A stretch of DNA of 64,000 nt from Romboutsia ilealis (GCF_900015215.1 NZ_LN555523.1:1428380-1492379), one strand, 5' to 3'. Shown: positions 35,694-45,230, counted from the first letter of the stretch. The notes: generated by a model from the sequence alone, not told the origin. Translations and numbers: made by a program.

Positions 35694-37178
35694 TTATTTC
35701 ATAACTTTCTTTATAATATTTATTCTATTTTTATATGGTGGGAATACTAGTTTAATATCTAATTTAGTATTCTTTTTAACAATACTTTTACTATGAGTAA
35801 ATGTATCAAAACTATTTTTTCCATGATAACTACCTATACCAGATGAACCTATTCCTCCAAAAGGTAAGTAATTAGATGCAACATGACTTATAGTATCATT
35901 TATACATCCCCCACCAAATGAAAACCTAGTTATTACATCTTCACTAAAAGCTTTATCTTCAGAAAAAACATATAAAGCTAGTGGATTTTTATGTTTAGAT
36001 ATATAATTTTTTATATCTTTCATGTTCTTATACTTTATAACAGGAAGTATTGGACCAAATAGTTCTTCACTCATAACTTTATCATTTAAGTCTACATTTT
36101 TAAGTATTGTTGGAGATATAAATCTATTTTTAAGATCAACTTCTCCTCCATATACTATCTTATTCTTATCATATTCAATAATATCTTTTAGCCTATTCAT
36201 ATGTTTATCATTTACTATACGTCCAAATTCCTTATTATTTTTTATATCTTCACCGTAGAATTCTTTTGTTACTTTTATAAATTCTTTAATCAAATCATCA
36301 TATATATCTTCATGTGCAAGTACATAGTCTGGTGCTACACAAGTTTGTCCTGCATTTATAAGTTTCCCCCACATAATTCTTTTTGCACTTATTTTTAAGT
36401 TAGCCGTATTATCAACTATTACAGGTGATTTACCTCCCAACTCTAAGGTTACTGGTATTAAGTTTTTACTTGCTTTTTCCATTACTATTTTTCCTACATT
36501 TACACTTCCTGTGAAAAATATATAATCAAATTCTAAGTCTAATAATGCACTGTTTACTTGATAATCTCCACTAACTACAGCTATGTATTCTTCATTAAAT
36601 GCATCTTTTATCATTTCAATTACTACTTTTTCAAGATTTACAGTGTATTCTGATGGCTTTAAAACAACTGTATTTCCACCTGCTATAGCACCTATTAATG
36701 GTTCTATAAGTAATTGGAATGGATAATTATATGGTCCTATAATTAAAACACTTCCATAATGGCATTTATAAATATATGACTTTCCTGGAAGTTGAGCTAA
36801 ATCATTTTTAACTTTTTTAACTTTTGCCCATTTTTTTATATTTTTTATAGTATGGTCTATACTACTATATACAAATCCAACTTCATTAGAATAAGATTCA
36901 AATATATGTTTTCCTAAATCTAATTCTAATGCTTTTATTATGTCATTTTCATATTTCTTTATTGTACTCTTTAATTTTTTTAAATTTTTTATTCTCTCAT
37001 CTACACTTATAGTTTTTTTATCCTCTAAGTACTTTTTTTGCATACTTAAAATATTTTCATGTTTTTTTATTAGAGTCTTTAAGTTGATTAAATTGTCTAT
37101 TCTCTCATCTACACTTATAGTTTTTTTATCCTCTAAGTGATCTTTTTCTACAGTTAAAATATCTTTGTATCTACTCAT
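35694..37178 (-). CDS. Aldehyde dehydrogenase with duplicated N-terminal segment
   Basis: 494-residue NAD(P)-dependent aldehyde dehydrogenase of the class 3/YwdH type. TGSVNVG binds the cofactor, LELGGKSP carries the general-base Glu and INAGQTCVAP the catalytic Cys. Relatives are about 455 residues; the excess is a 36-residue tandem duplication at the N-terminus (LEDKKTISVDERI occurs twice, residues 15-27 and 51-63), matching a 108-bp DNA repeat. The hydrophobic C-terminal end may associate with membrane. AGAGGTG precedes the ATG. It oxidises a fatty or aromatic aldehyde by family analogy. A 34-bp tandem repeat lies in its promoter region. Confidence 0.92.
   Translation of the reverse strand: MSRYKDILTVEKDHLEDKKTISVDERIDNLINLKTLIKKHENILSMQKKYLEDKKTISVDERIKNLKKLKSTIKKYENDIIKALELDLGKHIFESYSNEVGFVYSSIDHTIKNIKKWAKVKKVKNDLAQLPGKSYIYKCHYGSVLIIGPYNYPFQLLIEPLIGAIAGGNTVVLKPSEYTVNLEKVVIEMIKDAFNEEYIAVVSGDYQVNSALLDLEFDYIFFTGSVNVGKIVMEKASKNLIPVTLELGGKSPVIVDNTANLKISAKRIMWGKLINAGQTCVAPDYVLAHEDIYDDLIKEFIKVTKEFYGEDIKNNKEFGRIVNDKHMNRLKDIIEYDKNKIVYGGEVDLKNRFISPTILKNVDLNDKVMSEELFGPILPVIKYKNMKDIKNYISKHKNPLALYVFSEDKAFSEDVITRFSFGGGCINDTISHVASNYLPFGGIGSSGIGSYHGKNSFDTFTHSKSIVKKNTKLDIKLVFPPYKNRINIIKKVMK
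36985..37140 (-). repeat. 108-bp tandem duplication inside the aldehyde dehydrogenase gene
   Basis: TCCTCTAAGT at 37021 and at 37129, with the preceding block of about 40 bp nearly identical, defines a 108-bp period. Confidence 0.85.
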
Positions 37179-37206
37179 ATTGCACCTCTTAGTTCTTATT
37201 AACTAT

Positions 37207-37290
37207 ATCGTAATATTTAATCTAATTATTTACAAATCTTATTGTAATATTTAATCTAATTATTTGCAAATCTTATTATAATATCTATCT
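37207..37290. repeat. 34-bp tandem repeats upstream of the aldehyde dehydrogenase gene
   Basis: Two full units (TAATATTTAATCTAATTATT then TACAAATCTTAT or TGCAAATCTTAT) and a partial third. They lie in the likely promoter region and could be operators. Confidence 0.75.
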
Positions 37291-37330
37291 TATATAAGTT
37301 ACATTTATATACCTATACTTTATACTTAAA

Positions 37331-37430
37331 TAACGCGTTGTACTAGTTAATTTTAGTTATTGAAAATACTAGACTTTATGATATAAGTATTTTGAATATA
37401 TACAATAGATTAACTAGCTCAAAGGATTAA
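37331..37430 (+). repeat. MITE-like dispersed repeat, family A copy 4 (shortened)
   Basis: CGTTGTACTAGTTAA at the left and GATTAACTAGCTC at the right, with TTATTGAAAATACTAGACTT inside. Confidence 0.65.
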
Positions 37431-37707
37431 ATCTATAAATATAAATATTCTACTATTATTAAACATCTAAAAGTAAGAGTACCATTTCAAAATTATTCTC
37501 TCTTTTACAAATATATTACTATTTTTTACATTCTTTACATTGATTTAATTATTATTTTATATATAATAATATTTTATATAATTCTTATACTTATATGTAT
37601 ATTAATGTCGTTTAAACAATTAATATATATATATTTGCATGATGATATATACTTCTATTTATAGTAAAATTTAAATATATAGAATTATTTTTTCAGGGGG
37701 GGTATCT

Positions 37708-37956
37708 ATGATAATAGGCTTAATTTTTCTTGTTTTATTTATGGTAGCCATAATCTATTTTTTATCTATGGTTTGTATTCAATTTAATTATATAAATAAT
37801 ATTAACTTACAATTTGGAATGGATGTCACTAAATTATATTCAGATGATTATTATGAAGGATTTTTAGGATATATAAATCACTTGGTGAAATCGTTCGCTA
37901 TGAGTTTATATAAAATTGGGATATTTTTCAATAAAAAAATAAAGACTAGACATTAG
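37708..37956 (+). CDS. Small membrane protein (82 aa)
   Basis: 82 residues with one long hydrophobic N-terminal segment (about 2-26) and a soluble tail with YSDDYYEGF and a basic end (KKIKTRH). CAGGGGGGG precedes the ATG, an unusually G-rich ribosome site. A terminator lies at the stop codon. No family recognised; probably a single-pass membrane protein. Confidence 0.65.
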   Translation: MIIGLIFLVLFMVAIIYFLSMVCIQFNYINNINLQFGMDVTKLYSDDYYEGFLGYINHLVKSFAMSLYKIGIFFNKKIKTRH

Positions 37957-37973
37957 TCTAGACTTTATTTTTA
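37937..37973. terminator. Bidirectional terminator
   Basis: AATAAAGACTAGA / TCTAGACTTTATT stem with one mismatch between two convergent genes. Confidence 0.8.
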
Positions 37974-39037
37974 TTCATTATTAATTTAAAACAATTTTCA
38001 TTGTATTTAACACATGGATTATTTGGATTTATTTTTACACAGTGTTTGTGATGATAATAAGCCTGTTTTAGGTCTCCACATTTAAAATAACAATAACATA
38101 AATTAAGATGTGGATTAAACCTTAAGCAGCATATGTTTCTACATTGATAGCAATCATCAGGTATAGGTAATCTTAATATTATCTCGTACCAACTTATAGC
38201 TATGTCATATTTTTCTTCATCTTGAAAAGAATATGCTATTTTATAAAGTACTTCGCCTTGTGGCGGTCCATATTCAAAAGTTTTATAAAAATATTTTCTA
38301 CCAACTTCTTTTTCGCCTTTACATAAATAGCATTCTCCAATTTTACAGAGTGCATCAATTATTTCGTCTTTCCAAGTTCCTTTAGATACAAACTCTTCTA
38401 AAACGTCTATTGCTTCATTATAGCATCTGTTACAATATAATTCTTTTCCATAATAATATAAATCTCTCTCGCTAAATATTTGTTTTTCTTCAACTTTCTT
38501 TTTGTATATTTTTAGGTTTCTCTCACTTACAGGTTTAATTTTATCATGTATTATACAAATATCACTATCATATACATTTCCACTAGCTTCTATATATTCA
38601 TGAACAAATCCAACCCATTTAAAATTATCTTCTCTTTTTACTATTCTATTTCTTACCATAGTTATTTGTGGATTATTACATTCATCTATATCCATGTAAG
38701 TATGCATAGTGACTACATCTATATCTAATGATAAAACTTGTTTTAAATTTAAAAGTTTTTCTTTATTTTTTTCATCTATTATTTCATCAGCATCTAACCA
38801 TAATATATAATCTTTAGTAGCTTTTTCAAAAGAAAAATTTCTAGCAGCTGAAAAGTCATCATTCCATACATAATCATATATGTTTTTAGTATAGTTTTTG
38901 CATATATCTTTGCTATTATCAGTTGAGCCTGTGTCAACTATTATTATCTCATCAGCTACATCGTAAATACTTTTTAAACACCTATCTAAAACTAATTCTT
39001 CATCTTTTATTATCATACATAAGCTTAGGGTTATCAT
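37958..39037 (-). CDS. Family 2 glycosyltransferase with TPR-like C-terminus
   Basis: 359-residue paralogue of the protein at 25097-26179. The GT-A part has LSLCMIIKDEE, IIIVDTGSTD and DxD in WLDADE; the C-terminal half has TPR-like helices and a cysteine-rich segment (CYQCRNICC, LCYCYFKCGD). It lies 26 nt downstream of two dynamin-like GTPase genes on the same strand, so the three may form an operon. The ATG follows GGAGTAG. The acceptor is unknown; a surface polymer or protein is likely. Confidence 0.88.
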   Translation of the reverse strand: MITLSLCMIIKDEELVLDRCLKSIYDVADEIIIVDTGSTDNSKDICKNYTKNIYDYVWNDDFSAARNFSFEKATKDYILWLDADEIIDEKNKEKLLNLKQVLSLDIDVVTMHTYMDIDECNNPQITMVRNRIVKREDNFKWVGFVHEYIEASGNVYDSDICIIHDKIKPVSERNLKIYKKKVEEKQIFSERDLYYYGKELYCNRCYNEAIDVLEEFVSKGTWKDEIIDALCKIGECYLCKGEKEVGRKYFYKTFEYGPPQGEVLYKIAYSFQDEEKYDIAISWYEIILRLPIPDDCYQCRNICCLRFNPHLNLCYCYFKCGDLKQAYYHHKHCVKINPNNPCVKYNENCFKLIMNKNKV

Positions 39038-39063
39038 GTCTCTACTCCTTATTGTATTTACAT

Positions 39064-40767
39064 TTATGCTTTATTGTATGATATTTCTACATATTTTGTT
39101 AAATATGTTATATATTTTTCTATTGATTCCATAAAATTTTCTATTTCATATTTATTTATATATATACCTTTTATATTCTTTAATATCTCAGTAGTAGTTA
39201 CTACTATTTCTTGACTAAGCTTTTCATAGTCTTTATTTAATCTTTCTTTTATATCCTCTTTTAAGCTTTTTATAAAATTTTCTATATTATCAAGTATTTC
39301 TTTGTTTTTTCTCTCAGCTAAAACCTTATCATATATAACTTTCCCAACCGCTCCACTTACAGTTCCAGCTATTAAAAGAGGTGGTATATAAGTCATAATA
39401 GCTGCTCCAAGTGTAAGTGATGCTGCATAGTTTCCTAAGGTTGCACTGTAAATTGAAATAACCCCTCCTGATGTAGCACCAAGAATTGCTCCTGTGCCTA
39501 TTGTTGCAAGTATTGCATTCATATCTGTTTTTTCTCCATCTAACTTAAACGTCGGCGTATCTAATAATTCATTTTTATAAGTTATATCATTTACATATCT
39601 TTTTATGTCATCATCCATTTCTTCACTTACTTCTTTTAAGCAAGTGCTCCATTCTTTAAAATATAAATCATCTAGTTCATTCTTTTTTGAATTTATCAAA
39701 TCAGTTAAATATGATTCATTTATATATATATTTGCAGATTTTATATCACTTTCAATTCTTTTTATCTCATCACTTAAGAAGATTCTATCAATCCAATCAT
39801 TTATTTCAAACTCCATTTTTGCTTTTATATAATCTTTTTTATTTTGTAATAGTCTTTCATATTTTTTTAATTCACCTAATAATACATCAATGCTTTTATT
39901 ATAATCGCTGTGTACTATTATATCTTTTTGGATTATTCCTTCTATTGATGTTTTTATACTTTTATATTTTGTTTCATTAGAATTTTCATATATACACTCA
40001 ATATAATCAGTTAGTTTTCTAAAGTTTTCTCTAAGCTCTGTATAGTTTGATACTATTAAGTCTGTACTTTTAGCTATTGTTTGTTGACTCATTTTATGCT
40101 GGTATTCAAGAGATGATGATATCATAAAAAATCTATCTATATAAATTCCATACTCACTTGTTATATAATCTAAAATCTCACTCCTATTTTCTGTTAGTAA
40201 ATCACACTTATTAACTACTCCAACAATAGGTTTATTATATTCACTTATTAAGTCTAATACTTCTATTGTATCTTCTTGACCTAGATGAGTTGCATCTATA
40301 ACAAATAAGACTAAATCTGCATACTTAATATAATCTATAGTTTTATTCTCATTACTTTGAGTTATGCTTTTTAGTCCTGGTGTATCTACTATATTTATTT
40401 TTTTTAAATAATCTATATCTAAGCTTATTCTTATTAAATCTGCAAATTTGCTCACATCAGTATTTTCACTATAAACAACTTCTATTACTGATGAAGTAGC
40501 TTCTAATACATCTACTTTGCTTATTTCTTTTCCTAAAAGTGCATTTAAAAGACTTGATTTTCCTGATTTAACTTCTCCTACTATAGCTATATTTAATGGT
40601 TTATATTGACTTGATTCTAATGCTTTAATATTTTCTATTTGTCCATTTAGATTTTCAAATACAATATCCTTAAAAGGTACTACTTCCTTTTGTGATAATC
40701 TTTCTCTTATTGGAGAATGAAGTAAAGTTTCTTTAATTTTGTATATATATTGATTTATATTTTCCAA
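39064..40767 (-). CDS. Bacterial dynamin-like GTPase with hydrophobic insertion
   Basis: 567-residue dynamin-family GTPase. G1 GEVKSGKSS, G3 DTPGL and G4 NKCD are intact, followed by long coiled-coil segments. A hydrophobic hairpin at about 415-480 (two membrane-active segments rich in Gly and Ala) is probably the membrane-insertion paddle. Such proteins remodel or protect membranes. The start is TTG at 40767 just after GAGGTGAT, which overlaps the upstream gene's stop codon, so it is translationally coupled to the second dynamin gene. The pairing of two dynamins suggests a hetero-oligomer. Confidence 0.9.
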   Translation of the reverse strand: MENINQYIYKIKETLLHSPIRERLSQKEVVPFKDIVFENLNGQIENIKALESSQYKPLNIAIVGEVKSGKSSLLNALLGKEISKVDVLEATSSVIEVVYSENTDVSKFADLIRISLDIDYLKKINIVDTPGLKSITQSNENKTIDYIKYADLVLFVIDATHLGQEDTIEVLDLISEYNKPIVGVVNKCDLLTENRSEILDYITSEYGIYIDRFFMISSSLEYQHKMSQQTIAKSTDLIVSNYTELRENFRKLTDYIECIYENSNETKYKSIKTSIEGIIQKDIIVHSDYNKSIDVLLGELKKYERLLQNKKDYIKAKMEFEINDWIDRIFLSDEIKRIESDIKSANIYINESYLTDLINSKKNELDDLYFKEWSTCLKEVSEEMDDDIKRYVNDITYKNELLDTPTFKLDGEKTDMNAILATIGTGAILGATSGGVISIYSATLGNYAASLTLGAAIMTYIPPLLIAGTVSGAVGKVIYDKVLAERKNKEILDNIENFIKSLKEDIKERLNKDYEKLSQEIVVTTTEILKNIKGIYINKYEIENFMESIEKYITYLTKYVEISYNKA

Positions 40768-40771
40768 AATA

Positions 40772-42445
40772 TCACCTCAAATTTATTAATATATTTTCTA
40801 TATTATCTAAATATTTAATATGATCTTTTATTAAAAAGTAATCTAAATATTTATTTTTAAATGTATCATATTTAACTTCATTTACATTATCTTTTATACA
40901 ATCTAATTTATATTTTAAAGTTGTCATTATTTCATCTTCTAAGTATGTAATATTTTTATGGATATAGTTACTTAGTGCTACTTCGTCATTTACAACTTTT
41001 GTTGAGTTTTCTTTTGTGAATTGATCTATAAGATGTGATAGTTTATTGTTTCTTTTTATATTTGTAAAATTATTATAATTTATAACTAAGTATTTACTTT
41101 TAGAAAAATAAACTTTTGTGTTGATAGTATTTTTTATAATATTGCTAGAATATGCCTTTTTGATTAGTATATTATAATTTTTTTCTATTGATTTGTTACA
41201 TTGTTGTTCTAAATCCTCTATTGATTTTCTTAATAACTGAAAATCATTTTTATTATATACTTTTTTTCGCTTAAATTTATTCATATGATTTAATGCATAT
41301 AAATAAATATCGTCACAACTTTTATTTAATTCAATTTCAATTTCATTATAATCCGATATATCTTTATATAAATCTCTTTTATATGAATATATTTTATATA
41401 ATAAATTTTCTTTCATTATAGATAAATTTTTATATTTTGAATCTATTTGCTTTTTTTCACATATCTGTTTGAAGTTTTTATCTATAGATTTATATAGACT
41501 ATTTATATTACTTTTGTTTATTAAATATTTATCTTTATTTATAATACCATCTAAAGCATCGCGAGCTGATATATAAACAATATCATTAAATTTATTATTA
41601 TATATTTCATTTACTTTTTCTTTAAGTCTTTCTAAATCTTTATCATTTTTTATGATATCTATTTTATTAACTACACCTATTATCTTCTTTTCATGTAAAT
41701 TATCTATTTTATTTATCTCTTCAATTAATTTATTAGTCTCTTTAGATACTATATTTTGAGCATCTATTAACCATATTACGCCATCTGCTTTTTGATAATA
41801 TGTATTCATACGTTTTATGGTATTTTTTAGTAATGTTTGATTAAGCCCTGGGGTATCTACTATTGTAAAATCATTAAGTATTTTTTTATTATTTAAATAA
41901 TATTTTATTTGATCTATATCTGATTTATATAAGTAAAGTTTTTCTTGTTCTATTTTAAACTCTTTTAATTTATCTTTGCTAAGTTTATTCTTATAATTTA
42001 ATATTTTTTTTGATATTTCTTTTTTTGATGTTTTAAATTTATCCTCTTCTTCTTTTAATATTTTTTTACCTCTGCTTAAACTTTTTACAATTTCTCTTTC
42101 ATCATTATAGGTTATTTCTACTTTTTCATTATCTGATTTAATAAATAAATCTAGTTTCCATGTATTTGGTATATCACTAGTTTCTATTACTTTTTCTTGC
42201 AAAAGGGCATTTATAAGAGTTGATTTTCCATAGTTGCCTAAACCCATTATAAATAGTAAAAATGGATTTTCTAACTCCTTTATACTCTTAGTATTTTCTT
42301 TTATTTCTTGTTCCATATATGAAACTAATTCTTTTGATTTGCTTTCTTTACTGCTTATATCTTTTTTTATTAATTGTAATTCTTTATTTAATTTATTCAT
42401 TAAATTCATCAATTTTTCTAACTCATTATGTCTGCTATCATACAT
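40772..42445 (-). CDS. Bacterial dynamin-like GTPase, soluble partner
   Basis: 557-residue GTPase with an N-terminal coiled coil (LEKLMNLMNKLNKELQLIKKD), G1 GLGNYGKST, G3 DTPGLNQ and G4 NKID, then extensive lysine-rich coiled coil. It has no obvious membrane segment, unlike the downstream partner, with which it is coupled by 4 nt. In tandem bacterial dynamins described elsewhere, such as the Campylobacter DLP1/DLP2 pair, one protein recruits the other to membrane; the same division of labour is inferred here. AAGGGATGAT precedes the ATG. Confidence 0.87.
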   Translation of the reverse strand: MYDSRHNELEKLMNLMNKLNKELQLIKKDISSKESKSKELVSYMEQEIKENTKSIKELENPFLLFIMGLGNYGKSTLINALLQEKVIETSDIPNTWKLDLFIKSDNEKVEITYNDEREIVKSLSRGKKILKEEEDKFKTSKKEISKKILNYKNKLSKDKLKEFKIEQEKLYLYKSDIDQIKYYLNNKKILNDFTIVDTPGLNQTLLKNTIKRMNTYYQKADGVIWLIDAQNIVSKETNKLIEEINKIDNLHEKKIIGVVNKIDIIKNDKDLERLKEKVNEIYNNKFNDIVYISARDALDGIINKDKYLINKSNINSLYKSIDKNFKQICEKKQIDSKYKNLSIMKENLLYKIYSYKRDLYKDISDYNEIEIELNKSCDDIYLYALNHMNKFKRKKVYNKNDFQLLRKSIEDLEQQCNKSIEKNYNILIKKAYSSNIIKNTINTKVYFSKSKYLVINYNNFTNIKRNNKLSHLIDQFTKENSTKVVNDEVALSNYIHKNITYLEDEIMTTLKYKLDCIKDNVNEVKYDTFKNKYLDYFLIKDHIKYLDNIENILINLR

Positions 42446-42576
42446 ATTATCATCCCTTTTTATTTTAACTACTTCATCTAAAGAATTCTAAATTAAACTT
42501 TATTATATTATATGACTTTTCACTATCTTAAAGAACTTATATATAAGTTGATGTTATGGTTATTCTATATATCCTC

Positions 42577-42610
42577 TTTTTTTGAAGTATTATAATATCC
42601 TTAAACTAAA
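42577..42610 (+). repeat. AT-rich repeat, family C copy 2 (partial)
   Basis: AAGTATTATAATATCCTTAA followed by ACTAAAAA directly abutting the terminator of the ABC permease gene. Confidence 0.6.
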
Positions 42611-42632
42611 AAGGCTGTATAATCAGCCTTAT
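42609..42632 (-). terminator. Terminator of the GntR-ABC operon
   Basis: AAGGCTG / CAGCCTT stem with TTTTT on the minus strand. Confidence 0.8.
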
Positions 42633-43459
42633 ATTAAGTCATGTGCACATTCTTTTATTGGTGCATTTTTTAAAAGTAATACTGAACTAATCAAAGATAT
42701 TGTTATAGTTAAAATTTTTATAATCAATCCTATATTTACATTCGTAATAAAAATTAAAATAATACCTAAATTTGTAGCTATATAGCTCATTAGTAAATCT
42801 GTATTAAATATAGAAAAAATTACTCCTAATGTTACAACTACTGTAGGTATAACTAAAAATATTATTATTAATGTTTTCTTTTTTAATCTATATAATATAC
42901 TTCCAAGTAAAAATCCTATAGATGAACATGAAAGTAAAGTTAAAAACTGTCCAAATATATCTATAATAAATCTTGCTACACTTAATTTATCAAAGCTAAA
43001 AAATATTGCTACTCCCATACCTGGTAAACTATTTATAAGATCTGTTATAGTACCTATAAAATATACAGAATCCCCTACTACTAAAGCATTTTTACCTGAA
43101 ACTGCTTCTACTACAAACTTTAAAATCAATGACCATAAAACTGTAAATATTGAAAATACTACACCTATACCTATCATTGAAATTATAGATGCTTTTATAT
43201 AGCTTTTTCTATCTGCTTTTATATTAATTGCAACGTTAAACTTTTTATATGAAAGATATATACCATATATAAATATTAATAATACTGTTGTAGAATATAT
43301 TCCACTATTAAATATTAAATGCCCATTTTCAAATACTGAATGTTTAAATCCGGTTAGTATTTCTTTACCATCATTTATTATTACTATTGAAAGTGTTATT
43401 ACTATTATTAATATTATAGACTTTTTCATTAATCTAAAATACGGCATTAACTTATTCAT
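42629..43459 (-). CDS. ABC transporter permease (GntR-linked)
   Basis: 276-residue membrane protein with about six hydrophobic segments; no extracellular domain of note. It is encoded directly after an ABC ATPase gene (4-nt ATGA overlap), which identifies it as the membrane partner. The operon starts with a YtrA-type GntR regulator, as in transporters that respond to cell-wall antibiotics. AGGGGGGAAT precedes the ATG. The substrate is unknown. Confidence 0.82.
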   Translation of the reverse strand: MNKLMPYFRLMKKSIILIIVITLSIVIINDGKEILTGFKHSVFENGHLIFNSGIYSTTVLLIFIYGIYLSYKKFNVAINIKADRKSYIKASIISMIGIGVVFSIFTVLWSLILKFVVEAVSGKNALVVGDSVYFIGTITDLINSLPGMGVAIFFSFDKLSVARFIIDIFGQFLTLLSCSSIGFLLGSILYRLKKKTLIIIFLVIPTVVVTLGVIFSIFNTDLLMSYIATNLGIILIFITNVNIGLIIKILTITISLISSVLLLKNAPIKECAHDLI

Positions 43460-44334
43460 TTGTATTCCCCCCTTTTAGTAAGATGTACAAACATATCTTG
43501 AAGATTCATAATTTCTAAATTTATATTTAAACTTTCTATAATTTTTAAATCATCTTCATTTATATCCCCATAATATTTATACACTTGTTTAGATCCAAAA
43601 CTTTTATCAGGTTTTGTATCTTTTAAACATTTTAGTTTTTCCAAATCAGATTTATCTCCACTTATGTAAAATGATTTCTGACTTATATTATCTATACTAT
43701 CATCAACTATTACTTTTCCTTTATGTATTATAACTACATTTTCAATTAGATTTTCTACTTCATTTATAAGATGCGTTGATAATATTATAGTTCTAGGATT
43801 TTTTATATAACTATCTAATAATATCTTATAAAACTCCTGCCTATTATCGGCATCAAGACCTATTGTAGGTTCGTCAAATATAGTTATTGAAGCATTTGAG
43901 CATATTCCTATAATATTTGATACTATACTTTTCATACCTCTTGATAATTTTCTATAGGACTTCTTAGAATCTAGCTTAAAATAATTACACAATTTTTCTT
44001 GTAGCTTTTTATCATAATATTTATAAAAGTATGAGTACATATTAAACAACTCTTTTATTGAAATATCACTTTCGGGAAACTCTCTTTCTCTTACTATGCA
44101 TAACTTATCTAATACACCATCATTTTCATTTATATTTTGTCCAAATATTTCTACAGTTCCATTTTTACTAATTAATTGCTTTGTAATTATATTTAGCAAG
44201 GTAGTTTTACCTACTCCATTTTTCCCAAGTAAACCATATATCTTATTTTCATAAAAATCTATAGATATATCATCAAGTATTACGCTATCATTAAAAGACT
44301 TACTAACACTTTTTACTTTTACCGCTACACTCAT
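43456..44334 (-). CDS. ABC transporter ATP-binding protein (GntR-linked)
   Basis: 292-residue ATPase with Walker A GLLGKNGVGKTT, signature LSRGMKS, Walker B ITIFDEPTIGLD and H-loop LSTHLIN. The C-terminal 80 residues are a variable domain seen in YtrB/BcrA-like exporters. It begins immediately after the gntR stop codon and overlaps the permease start by 4 nt, so all three are one operon. Confidence 0.92.
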   Translation of the reverse strand: MSVAVKVKSVSKSFNDSVILDDISIDFYENKIYGLLGKNGVGKTTLLNIITKQLISKNGTVEIFGQNINENDGVLDKLCIVREREFPESDISIKELFNMYSYFYKYYDKKLQEKLCNYFKLDSKKSYRKLSRGMKSIVSNIIGICSNASITIFDEPTIGLDADNRQEFYKILLDSYIKNPRTIILSTHLINEVENLIENVVIIHKGKVIVDDSIDNISQKSFYISGDKSDLEKLKCLKDTKPDKSFGSKQVYKYYGDINEDDLKIIESLNINLEIMNLQDMFVHLTKRGEYK

Positions 44335-44706
44335 TTAGTTTCCCCCTTTGTATTGTTTAATCATTTCAAGCAATTCATCTTTATCTATATCTAACTTATT
44401 TGCTTCTTCAATTAAGTTCTTTATAACCTTATTTTTAAAGCTTTCTTTTCTTAAAAGTTTTATAGTGTTTTTTGCTCCTCTATTTACAAACATACCTAAA
44501 CCTCTTTTTTTATATAAGATATTCTTATCTACTAATATATTCATCCCCTTTAATACTGTAGCTGGATTTATATTATATAACCTTGATAGCTCTGTTGTTG
44601 AAGGTACCTGCTGATCTTCTTTTATGCTATCGGTTAGTATTTCATCCTCTATCGCTTTTGATATTTGAATGAATATTGGTTCATCTTCATTTAATATAAG
44701 TTTCAT
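44335..44706 (-). CDS. GntR-family (YtrA-type) regulator
   Basis: 123-residue repressor with the GntR winged helix (PIFIQISKAIEDEIL...VPSTTELSRLYNINPATVLKGMNIL) and only a short C-terminal helix instead of a ligand domain, which defines the YtrA subgroup. The ATG at 44706 follows AAGGAGCG; an in-frame ATG 24 nt upstream precedes that site. A near-perfect 22-bp palindrome at 44735-44756 in its promoter is the probable operator. It controls the ABC transporter encoded downstream. Confidence 0.92.
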   Translation of the reverse strand: MKLILNEDEPIFIQISKAIEDEILTDSIKEDQQVPSTTELSRLYNINPATVLKGMNILVDKNILYKKRGLGMFVNRGAKNTIKLLRKESFKNKVIKNLIEEANKLDIDKDELLEMIKQYKGGN

Positions 44707-44734
44707 AAATCGCTCCTTGCATCTATCCATTATA

Positions 44735-44756
44735 GTTAGTTACTTAAGTAATTAAC
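44735..44756. promoter_or_regulatory. 22-bp palindromic operator of the GntR-ABC operon
   Basis: GTTAGTTACTTAAGTAATTAAC is palindromic except for one position pair, with a perfect 12-bp core. It lies just upstream of a TATAAT on the minus strand. Confidence 0.75.
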
Positions 44757-44805
44757 TACAATTGTATTATATATAAAATGAGAAAAAATGTAAATATATA
44801 TTTAT

Positions 44806-44857
44806 AAAAAGAGCTATTTCAAAATCATTATTTAATGATTTTGAAATAGCTCTTTTT
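44806..44857. terminator. 24-bp perfect hairpin with A/T tails
   Basis: Fully complementary arms (44806-44829 and 44834-44857) ending in A5 and T5. The position, upstream of gntR, fits no annotated transcript end. Termination is the usual role of such structures, but an unannotated RNA is possible. Confidence 0.6.
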
Positions 44858-45052
44858 ATAAGTAAACTTCTTAACTTCTCTATACCAATTATGTATATTC
44901 ATATTTTATAAACTGATGTAGTATACTATGCATATTCCTCTTTACTATAAGTATTTTTATAAAATTTGATTAAATTTTAGATGCGATACAAATTAATATG
45001 TGCTACTATTTACTTAAAGAAATCAAATTAGATTTTTTAAACGTAGATAAAT

Positions 45053-45163
45053 AAAAAATCCGCTTCGCTTAAGCGATGTGTCGACGAAACACTTTATGCC
45101 GCCAACGACTTCATCCATTACTTTGCCACCGTGTGTACGAATCATTTCAAAATATTTTTTTAT
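45053..45163 (+). repeat. GC-rich dispersed repeat, family B copy 4
   Basis: CCGCTTCGCTTAAGCGATG, TCGACGAAACA, CGCCAACGACTTC and CACCGTGTGTACGAA blocks, ending TTCAAAATATTTTTTT. Confidence 0.8.
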
Positions 45164-45230
45164 TGATATTACTTAAGTCTAGAAGTTATTAACATTTCTT
45201 AAAGTATTATAATATCTTTAAACGTAAAAA
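45161..45230 (+). repeat. AT-rich repeat, family C copy 3
   Basis: Starts TTATTGATATTACTTAA, contains AAGTATTATAATATC and ends AAACGTAAAAA at the sigma gene terminator. Confidence 0.75.

Noticed and set aside
37207..37290. CRISPR-like short array
   Set aside because: Only two to three head-to-tail repeats with no spacers between them.
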